Assembly: GCA_934613165.1 (NCBI GenBank)
Contig: CAKTSW010000126.1
Coordinates: 1-5,318 of the forward strand
From: an uncultured Ellagibacter sp.
Lineage (GTDB): Bacteria; Actinomycetota; Coriobacteriia; Coriobacteriales; Eggerthellaceae
Length of the DNA stretch: 5,318 nucleotides
Direction of reading: 5' to 3'
The number at the start of each line of letters is the position of its first letter. Position 1 is the first letter of the stretch. The translations under genes were made by a program, and so were the position numbers. Below the pieces are notes generated by a model. It did not search any database, was not told the origin of the DNA, and was given only the letters and a program-made list of their open reading frames with translations. Positions 1 to 5,318 of this stretch are shown here, one piece after another.

Positions 1-1056
1 GACCTGCTCAACAACTACGCTGGGCGTCCGAGCATGCTGTACTTCGCGCGCCGCATGACCGAGGACTTGGGCGGGGCGAAGATCTACCTCAAGCGCGAGG
101 ACTTGAACCACACGGGCGCGCACAAGATCAACAACGTGCTCGGGCAGGCGCTGCTCGCCAAGAAGATGGGCAAGACCCGGCTCATCGCCGAGACGGGCGC
201 GGGCCAGCACGGCGTGGCGACCGCGACCGCGGCTGCGCTGCTCGACATGGAGTGCGTCGTGTTCATGGGCAAGGAAGACATCGAGCGCCAGGCGCTCAAC
301 GTGTACAAGATGCGGCTTCTGGGTTCGGAAGTGCGCTCGGTCGATTCCGGCACGGGCACGCTGAAGGACGCGGTGAGCGAGACCTTCCGCGAGTGGACGA
401 GCCGCATCGACGACACGCATTACTGCCTAGGGTCGGTTATGGGGCCGCACCCGTTCCCCACGATCGTGCGCGATTTCCAGGCGGTCATCTCGCGCGAGAT
501 CAAGGAGCAGGTGTACGCCGCGGAAGGGAAGCTGCCCGACGCGGTGGTGGCGTGCGTGGGCGGCGGCTCGAACGCGATCGGCGCGTTCTACCACTTCATC
601 GACGAGCCGTCGGTGCGTCTGGTGGGGTGCGAAGCCGCAGGTCGCGGCGCCGACACGTTCGAGACGGCGGCGACGATATCGACGGGGCGCTTAGGCATCT
701 TCCACGGCATGAAGAGCTATTTCTGCCAGGACGAGTACGGCCAGATCGCGCCGGTGTACTCCATCTCGGCGGGGCTTGACTACCCGGGAATCGGGCCCGA
801 GCACGCATGGCTGCACGACACGGGGCGCGCCGAGTACGTTCCCGTGACCGACGACGAGGCGGTCGACGCGTTCGAGTACCTGAGCCGCACCGAGGGCATC
901 ATCCCCGCCATCGAGAGCGCGCACGCGGTGGCATACGCGAAGAAGATGGCTCCTGAAATGGGGAAGGACCAGGTTCTGGTGATCAACATCTCGGGCCGCG
1001 GCGACAAGGACTGCGCCGCGATCGCCCGCTATCGAGGGGAGGACCTCCATGAATAA
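1..1056 (+). CDS. trpB: Tryptophan synthase beta chain, 5'-truncated by the window edge
   Basis: This PLP enzyme condenses indole, delivered from the alpha subunit, with L-serine to give L-tryptophan in the cytoplasm. The reading frame is open from base 1 ([11 protein letters not shown]...), so the ATG at 34 is internal and not the start. The window shows 351 residues; the family is near 395-400, so about 45 are missing. The PLP lysine lies in 'HTGAHKINN' (codon 124-126, equivalent to Salmonella K87). The catalytic Glu is in 'AETGAGQHG' (equivalent to E109). The phosphate-binding loop GGGSNA is encoded at 559-576. Further signatures are 'AGLDYPG' (Asp equivalent to D305), 'IESAHA' (E350) and the C-terminal 'SGRGDKD' (S377). 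All key residues are present and it reads as the classical TrpB1 type that partners TrpA. The end overlaps trpA by 8 nt, which implies one operon and coupled translation. Identification is certain from motifs; only the N-terminus is unseen. Confidence 0.98.
   Translation, partial: DLLNNYAGRPSMLYFARRMTEDLGGAKIYLKREDLNHTGAHKINNVLGQALLAKKMGKTRLIAETGAGQHGVATATAAALLDMECVVFMGKEDIERQALNVYKMRLLGSEVRSVDSGTGTLKDAVSETFREWTSRIDDTHYCLGSVMGPHPFPTIVRDFQAVISREIKEQVYAAEGKLPDAVVACVGGGSNAIGAFYHFIDEPSVRLVGCEAAGRGADTFETAATISTGRLGIFHGMKSYFCQDEYGQIAPVYSISAGLDYPGIGPEHAWLHDTGRAEYVPVTDDEAVDAFEYLSRTEGIIPAIESAHAVAYAKKMAPEMGKDQVLVINISGRGDKDCAAIARYRGEDLHE
1036..1042 (+). promoter_or_regulatory. Ribosome binding site of trpA inside the end of trpB
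   Basis: GGGGAGG lies 6 nt before the trpA ATG at 1049 and within the last codons of trpB. It fixes the trpA start. The SD is followed by CCTCC, so GGAGG-A-CCTCC (1038-1048) is a small palindrome. It could partly hide the SD unless ribosomes finishing trpB open it. Confidence 0.85.
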
Positions 1057-1861
1057 CGAGACCACGGCCCGCACGGGCGCGGCGCGCGTCGCCGCGGCGT
1101 TCACGGGCGGCAAGAAGGCGTTCATCCCGTTCGTCACCTGCGGGGACCCCGACATCGAGACGACCGAGAAGCTGGTGTTGGCCATGGCCGAGGCCGGTGC
1201 GGGCGTGATCGAGCTCGGCATCCCGTTTTCCGACCCGACCGCGGAGGGGCCGGTCATCCAGGCGGCGAACCTGCGCGCGCTTTCGGGCGGCGTCACCACC
1301 GACGACGTGTTCGAGCTTGTGCGGCGCGTGCGCGAGAAGACAAGTGTGCCGCTTGCCTTCATGACGTACGCGAACGTGGTGTATTCGTACGGGACCGAAC
1401 GGTTCTGCGACCGCATGGCGGAGGTGGGCGCAGACGCGCTCATCCTGCCCGACGTGCCCTTCGAGGAAAAGGCCGAGTTCGCGCTGCCGTGCCGTGAGCG
1501 GGGGCTGGCGCTCGTGTCGCTCATCGCGCCGACGTCGGCGGGGCGCGTGCGCGAGATCGCGGCCGACGCGGAAGGGTTCGTGTACTGCGTGAGCTCGCTC
1601 GGCGTGACGGGCGTGCGCTCGAGCATCGAAGGCGACGTCGCCGGGATGGTGGAGCTTGTGCGCGAGGCGAACCCGAGCGTGCCCTGCGCGGTGGGCTTCG
1701 GCATCTCGACGCCTGATCAGGTCCGCAAGATGGCGGCCGTGTCGGACGGCGCGATCGTGGGAAGCGCGATCGTGAAGATGATCGCCGAGCACGGGGCGGA
1801 TGCGGTGGAGCCCGTGGCCGCCTACGTGCGCGAGATGGCGCGCGCCGTGGCGGAGGCGTAG
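1049..1861 (+). CDS. trpA: Tryptophan synthase alpha chain
   Basis: This is the alpha subunit of tryptophan synthase. It cleaves indole-3-glycerol phosphate to glyceraldehyde 3-phosphate and indole, and passes indole through a tunnel to TrpB. It is a full-length 270-residue TIM barrel, the usual family length. The start is set by GGGGAGG 6 nt upstream and by alignment ('[13 protein letters not shown]' at 22-34). The catalytic Glu is E55 in '[10 protein letters not shown]' (Salmonella E49). The second acid, Asp60 in Salmonella, is here E66 in 'TAEGP'. Other landmarks are 'LPDVPFEE' (133-140), Y179 in '[12 protein letters not shown]', and the phosphate-binding segments 'GFGIS' (216-220) and 'GSAIV' (238-242). 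The Glu variant is, from memory, also found in TrpA of anaerobic Firmicutes, so the enzyme is probably active. It overlaps trpB and is the last gene of the operon, since the next gene converges on it. Confidence 0.98.
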   Translation: MNNETTARTGAARVAAAFTGGKKAFIPFVTCGDPDIETTEKLVLAMAEAGAGVIELGIPFSDPTAEGPVIQAANLRALSGGVTTDDVFELVRRVREKTSVPLAFMTYANVVYSYGTERFCDRMAEVGADALILPDVPFEEKAEFALPCRERGLALVSLIAPTSAGRVREIAADAEGFVYCVSSLGVTGVRSSIEGDVAGMVELVREANPSVPCAVGFGISTPDQVRKMAAVSDGAIVGSAIVKMIAEHGADAVEPVAAYVREMARAVAEA

Positions 1862-1887
1862 GGAAGACGCGAACGCGCGGGCAGGTG

Positions 1888-1919
1888 GAGCGGGGCGCGC
1901 GAGCTCGCGCGCCCCGCTC
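1888..1919. terminator. Perfect 32-bp palindrome, candidate bidirectional terminator
   Basis: The half GAGCGGGGCGCGCGAG (1888-1903) is followed immediately by its exact reverse complement (1904-1919). In RNA this folds into a very GC-rich hairpin of about 14 bp, with the central bases forming the loop. It begins 26 nt after the trpA stop and lies 11 nt beyond the stop of the convergent MFS gene, so it is placed to end transcripts from both strands. Neither strand has a clear U-run after the stem, so it is not a textbook intrinsic terminator. It may work with Rho or simply stabilise 3' ends. Confidence 0.7.
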
Positions 1920-1930
1920 TCGATTCGAGC

Positions 1931-3232
1931 TTACCTGACGCGGGTGTGGGTCGTCTCGAATTCGAGCGGGCTTTTCCTTCTGGCCACGCGGGCAACCGCC
2001 GCCAGGGAAGACGCGACGGCTATCGCCATCATGGCGAAACCGAACACCTGATAGGCGTCCAGGCAGTTTCCGCCTGTCACGGCGATCGTCCCCGTCAGCA
2101 GGAACGAACTTGCGGTGACGGCGAGCCCGTCGGCCGCGGCGACGATGCTCGTGGCCGTGCTCTGCTTCGTCGCTGGGACGATTTCGGTGCAGCGGGTGTA
2201 GAAGTAGCAGAAGTAGAACGGCCAGGCGAGCCCTGCGATCGAGAGAGCCGCCACGATGACGGGCGCGATGGGGAACTTCGCAAGCGCGAGGAAGACGAGC
2301 GCGATCGCGAACAGCGCGGGGATGTAGACGTTGCTTTTGAGCCTTTTGTAGAAGAACCCGAAGACGAGGGAGCTCAACGCCGTCCCTATCGTCATGATTG
2401 ACATGAGCATGCCGGAGAACGCCTCGTCGCCCACGCCCGCGTCGGCGACGTAGAGCGATACAAGATAAAGAATGACGAAGTAAAGCGTTGCGACGAGGAA
2501 TACCTGAACCGACAATGCGGCAAGTCCCTTCCACCATCCCCGCGCCGCCTTGTCGCGCTCTTGGAAGGGGAACAGCCCGCGGGCAAGGGCCGCCACGGAG
2601 CTCGTCGACGCGCCCTTGACTTCCTGAACCGGAGCCGCGACGCTTCGCGTGGGAGGAAAGCTCGGCAAAAACGCCACCAGCATGACGAGGACGGGAATCG
2701 CGACGAGGTACATCGCGTAGGCGTTCTGCCACGACCCTGCCGCCAAGATGCCCGCGCCGTACGCGAGAAGCGCGCCGATGGCGGACATCGCCGAGTTGTA
2801 CCAGCCGACGTATTTGCCATGCTCCGTTTCGTCGGGAAACAAATCGGCGAGGATGGAAAGGGCCGCGGTGTTCGTGATGCCCCAACCGACTCCTGTCGCG
2901 AGAAGGCGCATCGTCACGAAGAAGCAGACGTTTTCGTGAGCTGCTCCGAAGACCGACGAGAACGCGAAAAGGGCGAACCCGACGACCATGATCTTCTTCT
3001 TATCGAGCTTGTCGCAGAGAACGCCCGTTAAAAGGCCGAAGGGAAGGCCGAACAGCGCCGGCCCGGTAATCCCGAGGTTGACGAGCCATTCCGGGGCGTC
3101 CGCGAACGCTCGATAAACGTCGGCGGCGACGGGGCTCACCACGAGGTCGCCCATGGTGCACATCGACGAGAGGAAAAGCGCGGCGAGCGAGAGGACAAGC
3201 CGCCACTTCGGCAGATCCGATTGTTCAATCAT
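1931..3232 (-). CDS. Major facilitator superfamily (MFS) transporter, 12 membrane helices
   Basis: This is a 433-residue secondary transporter of the cytoplasmic membrane, driven by an ion gradient if it follows its superfamily. The substrate is not recognisable. Twelve hydrophobic segments can be read, roughly at 10-37, 48-70, 80-98, 103-131, 141-166, 168-191, then after a charged central loop (192-235) 236-262, 270-294, 301-320, 321-348, 358-387 and 391-418. MFS motif A appears between helices 2 and 3 as 'GVLCDKLDKKKIM' (70-82), with a weaker echo after helix 8 ('GFFYKRLK', 292-299). Asp30 in helix 1 is a buried charge that could take part in coupling. The frame stays open far upstream, but the ATG at 3232 is chosen because AAGGTGA lies 4 nt before it and helix 1 begins right after a short polar N-terminus. 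It lies downstream of, and on the same strand as, the amidohydrolase, separated by 260 bp, and converges on trpA. It may move the hydrolase's substrate or product; that is inference. Confidence 0.92.
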   Translation of the reverse strand: MIEQSDLPKWRLVLSLAALFLSSMCTMGDLVVSPVAADVYRAFADAPEWLVNLGITGPALFGLPFGLLTGVLCDKLDKKKIMVVGFALFAFSSVFGAAHENVCFFVTMRLLATGVGWGITNTAALSILADLFPDETEHGKYVGWYNSAMSAIGALLAYGAGILAAGSWQNAYAMYLVAIPVLVMLVAFLPSFPPTRSVAAPVQEVKGASTSSVAALARGLFPFQERDKAARGWWKGLAALSVQVFLVATLYFVILYLVSLYVADAGVGDEAFSGMLMSIMTIGTALSSLVFGFFYKRLKSNVYIPALFAIALVFLALAKFPIAPVIVAALSIAGLAWPFYFCYFYTRCTEIVPATKQSTATSIVAAADGLAVTASSFLLTGTIAVTGGNCLDAYQVFGFAMMAIAVASSLAAVARVARRKSPLEFETTHTRVR

Positions 3233-3236
3233 GGAC

Positions 3237-3243
3237 TCACCTT
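3237..3243 (-). promoter_or_regulatory. Ribosome binding site that sets the start of the MFS gene
   Basis: On the minus strand AAGGTGA ends 4 nt before the ATG at 3232. No comparable SD precedes the in-frame upstream ATG at 3442, so this site decides the start. Confidence 0.75.
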
Positions 3244-3289
3244 TCAGTTCTCGGGAGCGTAAGCCCCCTTGCAACCGGCCTTTTGTTCC

Positions 3290-3311
3290 GAGCGGTTCCA
3301 AGGCTCCGCTC
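3290..3311 (-). repeat. Short inverted repeat in the MFS leader
   Basis: GAGCGG (3290-3295) and CCGCTC (3306-3311) can pair across a 10-nt loop, with CC/GG adding two more pairs inside. It is much weaker than its neighbours and could be chance at this GC content. It is listed because it lies between the perfect repeat and the MFS start, where leader structure could matter. Confidence 0.3.
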
Positions 3312-3320
3312 TTTAGGGGG

Positions 3321-3350
3321 TGCGTCGCATGTTCGGAAACATGCGACGCA
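3321..3350. repeat. Perfect 13-bp inverted repeat with 4-nt loop (operator or stem-loop)
   Basis: TGCGTCGCATGTT (3321-3333) and AACATGCGACGCA (3338-3350) are exact reverse complements around the 4-nt spacer CGGA. On the minus strand it lies 143 nt after the amidohydrolase stop and 88 nt before the MFS start. No U-run follows on either strand, and the stem is less GC-rich than the window's terminator-like stems. That fits a protein-binding operator for a dimeric regulator at least as well as a transcription terminator. No regulator gene is in the window. Confidence 0.6.
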
Positions 3351-3404
3351 AAGAGGAGGATGTCGATTTTCCCAAGGGGATAAACGGAAAACCGGGTTGC
3401 TTCA

Positions 3405-3446
3405 CAGCATGGCCGCCGTTTCGGAGGGAGGATGGCAGCCATGCTG
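3405..3446 (-). repeat. Imperfect 13-bp inverted repeat after the amidohydrolase gene
   Basis: CAGCATGGCCGCC (3405-3417) pairs with GGCAGCCATGCTG (3434-3446) with a single mismatch and a 16-nt loop. It starts 46 nt after the amidohydrolase stop, a normal place for a 3'-end stem-loop. The minus-strand sequence after the stem is not U-rich; TTTT comes only about 15 nt later. It may be a weak or Rho-assisted terminator, or an mRNA-stabilising stem. Confidence 0.5.
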
Positions 3447-3492
3447 CGGAAAGCGCTTGTCGAGCTTGGCGACGCGACTCTGCCGGGCGAAT

Positions 3493-5124
3493 CTACTTGC
3501 TCAGGTCGGCGCCTTCGGCTTGGTAGGCTATCTTGCCGTCGATGAGGGTGTAGAGCGGCTTGGCGTGGAGAATCTCGTCGGGCGTCGAGGCGAGGAGGTT
3601 TCTGTCCATCACGACGATGTCGGCGAGCTTGCCCGCATGCAGCGTGCCGATGCGGCTTTCGAACGACTCTGCGAACGCGGCGCCGTAGGTGTAGGCTTGC
3701 AGCGCCTGCGCCACCGTGACGCGCTGCTCGGGGACGAAGCCGCCTTCGGGGTAGCCGTCCCACGGTTGCTGGCGCGTGATCGCGGCGTAGATGCCCTCCA
3801 TAGGGTTGAGGTTCCAAACGGGGGCGTCGGTTCCGAAGGCCATGACGGCCCCGGTGTCGATGATCGACTTGATCGGCCACATGCAGGGGCACCACTTCTC
3901 GCCGAGCAGCTGCGGGTACCCGTCCACGTTGAGCACGGCGTGGATAGGCTGCATGGAGGGCACGACGCCGAGTTCCGCGAACCTTCCGATGTCTTCGGGG
4001 CGGCAGGTCTCGATGTGCTCGATCGTGTTGTGCAGGCGCTTCGAGCCGTTCTTCTTCTGCACGGCCTCGAACACGTCGAGCGCCTGCTTCACGGCACCGT
4101 TGCCGATGGCGTGAAGGCGAACGGGGTAGCCGTGCGCATCCGCCTCTTCGACCATCGCGTACAGGTCGTCGTACTTGATGGCCGGCTCGCCGCAGGTGGT
4201 CGGGTCGTCGGCGTAGGGTTCGGTGAGGTACCCGGTATGGGCCTCGCACACGCCGTCTGTGATCTGCTTCAGTCCGGCGAAGCGCAGATGCTCCGAGCGC
4301 AGGAGGGGTTCGTACTTCTTGGGGTTTTCAAGCCCCGGTTCCATCTTGAGGAAGCAGCTCACGCGAAGGGGGAGCTTTCCCGCTTGCTCGAATTCCCGGA
4401 ATACCCGGATGTTGTCCTCTTCAGGGATTCCGCCATAGGGCCACACGCAGCCCGTCGCGGTGACGCCGTAGCTCAGTGCTTCGGATATGACGTTGCCGAG
4501 TGCGCGGTCCATGTTCGCGGCGAGGTTCGCCATGCCCCAAACAGGGTCGTTCACGGGCGGCTCCTTGCCGATGCCCGTTGGGTTGCCGTCCTCGTCGCGG
4601 ACGATGACGCCGCCTTCGGGGTCGGGGGTGTCTTTGGTGTAGCCGATCGCCTCGAGCGCCTTCGAGTTCATCCAGCCGACGTGCATGTCCCACGACGCGA
4701 AGTACGCCGGGCGGTCGGGAACGACCTCGTCGAGCATTTCCTTCGTGGGGTCTTCGCCCCATTCGTCGAAGTTGAAGTCGCATCCGGCGATCCATTTGTT
4801 GTCCGGGTGCTCGTCGGCGAATTTCTTGATGGTTTCAAGGACCGCATCCTTCGCGGCGATTCCCTCAAGCGAAAGCGTGTAGCTCGGGTCCTTCATGACG
4901 CCGTTTTGGATGAAGTGGGTATGGGCGTCGTTGAAGCCCGGGCAGACGAGCCTGTTGCCGCATTCGAGAATCTGCGTGTCCGGTCCGATGAACTGCTCGG
5001 CTTCTTCGGCCGAGCAGATGCGTTCGATTTCCTTGCCTTTTACGACGACGGCGCCTTCGACGGTGCCCAAGGTCTCGGCGGTGAAGATGGAGGAGCTTTT
5101 GATGACGATATCTGCGTAGCTCAT
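3493..5124 (-). CDS. Metal-dependent amidohydrolase, YtcJ/NfdA-like (Amidohydro_3)
   Basis: This is a 543-residue cytoplasmic hydrolase of the amidohydrolase superfamily. Characterised relatives cleave amide-type bonds, for example in N-substituted formamides; the substrate here is unknown. The N-terminal beta-sandwich part (1-60) leads into 'CPGFNDAHTHF', with metal ligands H68 and H70. Later landmarks are K285 and D289 in 'GLKQITDGV', H337 in 'RLHAIGNGAV', H369 in 'NTIEHIE', and the catalytic Asp D432 in 'FGTDAPV'. The C-terminal sandwich closes with 'GTLHAGKLADIVVMD' (492-506), typical of the family. Length is normal. There is no signal peptide or membrane segment. The start is supported by AAGGAG 6 nt upstream. 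One oddity is Asn341 where many relatives have Asp ('HAIGDRA'). It follows a probable transporter gene by 81 bp and precedes an MFS gene by 260 bp, which suggests a transport-and-hydrolysis unit. Family assignment is firm; the reaction is open (an aryl- or peptide-amidase is an alternative). Confidence 0.92.
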   Translation of the reverse strand: MSYADIVIKSSSIFTAETLGTVEGAVVVKGKEIERICSAEEAEQFIGPDTQILECGNRLVCPGFNDAHTHFIQNGVMKDPSYTLSLEGIAAKDAVLETIKKFADEHPDNKWIAGCDFNFDEWGEDPTKEMLDEVVPDRPAYFASWDMHVGWMNSKALEAIGYTKDTPDPEGGVIVRDEDGNPTGIGKEPPVNDPVWGMANLAANMDRALGNVISEALSYGVTATGCVWPYGGIPEEDNIRVFREFEQAGKLPLRVSCFLKMEPGLENPKKYEPLLRSEHLRFAGLKQITDGVCEAHTGYLTEPYADDPTTCGEPAIKYDDLYAMVEEADAHGYPVRLHAIGNGAVKQALDVFEAVQKKNGSKRLHNTIEHIETCRPEDIGRFAELGVVPSMQPIHAVLNVDGYPQLLGEKWCPCMWPIKSIIDTGAVMAFGTDAPVWNLNPMEGIYAAITRQQPWDGYPEGGFVPEQRVTVAQALQAYTYGAAFAESFESRIGTLHAGKLADIVVMDRNLLASTPDEILHAKPLYTLIDGKIAYQAEGADLSK

Positions 5125-5130
5125 GTTGTT

Positions 5131-5136
5131 CTCCTT
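5131..5136 (-). promoter_or_regulatory. Ribosome binding site of the amidohydrolase gene
   Basis: AAGGAG on the minus strand lies 6 nt before the ATG at 5124, which is ideal spacing and fixes the start. It sits only 7 nt beyond a strong stem-loop (5144-5167), so that structure would be close to the initiating ribosome. Confidence 0.85.
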
Positions 5137-5143
5137 AAGGATG

Positions 5144-5167
5144 AGGGGCCGCCGTTGAGCGGCCCCT
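5144..5167 (-). terminator. GC-rich stem-loop between transporter end and amidohydrolase
   Basis: AGGGGCCGC (5144-5152) and GCGGCCCCT (5159-5167) form a perfect 9-bp stem with a 6-nt loop. On the minus strand it lies 38 nt after the upstream gene's TAG and just before the amidohydrolase SD. No U-run follows; the next bases are CATCCTTAAGG. It may be a partial or Rho-assisted terminator, or an intercistronic stem that sets relative expression. No clear promoter was seen in the 81-bp gap, which favours some read-through from upstream. Confidence 0.5.
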
Positions 5168-5205
5168 TGATGCGCTTGCCTGCGATTTCGCAGAGCTGGC
5201 GGCGC

Positions 5206-5318
5206 CTAGGCGTTCTTCTTGTTCTTCGCGCCCACGAATGCGACGACGGAGACGATGCCGGTGGCGATCAGGATGATGCCGGGGACGATCCACGCGCCGA
5301 CGGCGTCCGTGCCCATGA
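5206..5318 (-). CDS. C-terminal end of a membrane protein, probable transporter (partial)
   Basis: The minus strand carries an open frame from the window edge to a TAG at 5208-5206. The visible 36 residues begin 'MGTDAVGAWIVPG', continue with one strongly hydrophobic helix (about residues 9-29) and end in the basic tail 'GAKNKKNA'. A last transmembrane helix followed by a positive cytoplasmic tail is typical of MFS and other secondary transporters. The Met at 5316 is probably internal, but a 36-residue single-helix protein starting there cannot be excluded because only two upstream bases are visible. It precedes the amidohydrolase on the same strand and may be its transport partner. The family cannot be named from this fragment. 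Confidence 0.6.
   Translation of the reverse strand, partial: MGTDAVGAWIVPGIILIATGIVSVVAFVGAKNKKNA

Larger units (their letters stand above)
3233..3492 (-). other. 260-bp non-coding gap between amidohydrolase and MFS gene
   Basis: No gene is supported here. The frames open across it lack a credible SD and encode compositionally odd, proline- and arginine-rich sequence. In minus-strand order it holds an imperfect 13-bp inverted repeat (3446-3405), a perfect 13-bp inverted repeat (3350-3321), a weak 6-bp repeat GAGCGG/CCGCTC (3311-3290), and the MFS ribosome binding site. No confident -10/-35 pair was found. A TAAAGA just downstream of the perfect repeat is a weak -10 candidate without a good -35. 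The length and structure suggest that the transporter has its own promoter and regulation, or an attenuator-like leader. Confidence 0.6.

Noticed and set aside
691..1704. Long open frame antisense to trpB and trpA, and a second one at 983-1792
   Set aside because: They are typical high-GC shadows. The opposite strand has clear conserved enzymes, and the antisense products are low-complexity Arg/His/Ala/Ser-rich with no recognisable domain.
1521..2885. Open frame on the minus strand spanning the trpA end, the palindrome and the MFS C-terminal half
   Set aside because: It crosses the convergent junction and overlaps the MFS gene in another frame; its Arg/Pro/Ser-rich composition indicates a shadow.
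1946..3031. Plus-strand open frames opposite the MFS gene (1946-2401, 2561-3031)
   Set aside because: Their charged, repetitive composition mirrors the codon structure of the transporter on the other strand. No SD or domain was seen.
3153..3526. Two short plus-strand open frames over the 260-bp gap (3153-3383, 3320-3526)
   Set aside because: They extend into both flanking genes in antisense, lack a convincing SD, and pass through the inverted repeats, which a small gene would not explain.
3233..4249. N-terminal extension of the MFS frame, open from 4249 and with an in-frame ATG at 3442
   Set aside because: The extension runs antisense-frame through the amidohydrolase gene and through the non-coding gap, has no SD at 3442, and encodes arginine/proline-rich sequence unlike a transporter. 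The ATG at 3232 has a good SD and is followed directly by helix 1.
4421..4795. Open frames overlapping the amidohydrolase on both strands, including 4685-4882 and 4895-5119
   Set aside because: They are shadows of a strongly conserved enzyme frame.
5180..5193. Small inverted repeat CTGCGA-TT-TCGCAG just after the right-edge gene
   Set aside because: Six pairs with a 2-nt loop are too little to call a terminator on their own and are easily reached by chance. The stronger stem-loop at 5144-5167 is the better candidate.
1..5318. Search for CRISPR repeats, tRNA or rRNA genes, insertion sequences, attachment sites and phage genes
   Set aside because: No regularly spaced repeats, cloverleaf-like segment, transposase or integrase motifs, or terminal repeats were seen by eye. 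The window is almost fully occupied by ordinary genes.

Overview
The window looks like chromosomal DNA from a high-GC actinobacterium. The best guess is a gut-associated member of the Coriobacteriia/Eggerthellaceae. This rests on strongly G/C-biased third codon positions, a TrpA that reads like those of anaerobic gut bacteria (a '[10 protein letters not shown]' active-site segment), and a transporter-rich catabolic neighbourhood. The taxonomic call is an inference from protein style and was not tested by a search.

Left part (1-1861, + strand): the distal end of a tryptophan biosynthesis operon. trpB enters from outside the window with about 45 N-terminal codons missing. It overlaps trpA by 8 nt in an ATGAATAA junction. 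Together the two products form the alpha2beta2 tryptophan synthase, which makes L-tryptophan from indole-3-glycerol phosphate and serine. A perfect 32-bp palindrome (1888-1919) follows trpA and sits in the narrow gap before a convergent gene, where it could terminate transcription from both sides.

Right part (1931-5318, - strand): three genes read leftwards. First, at the right edge, is the C-terminal end of a membrane protein, probably a transporter. Next, after 81 bp holding a GC-rich stem-loop, is a complete 543-residue metal-dependent amidohydrolase of the YtcJ/NfdA type (Amidohydro_3). Last, after a 260-bp non-coding gap with two strong inverted repeats, is a complete 433-residue 12-helix MFS transporter. 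The plausible reading is a small peripheral uptake-and-hydrolysis module for an amide, formamide or related small molecule. The substrate cannot be read from the sequence.

No CRISPR array, tRNA, rRNA, insertion sequence or clear phage element was seen. I found no convincing new system. The points most worth a second look are the Glu in place of the catalytic Asp of TrpA, the perfect inverted repeats in the two intergenic gaps, the SD-masking mini-palindrome at the trpB/trpA junction, and the transporter-hydrolase-transporter layout.
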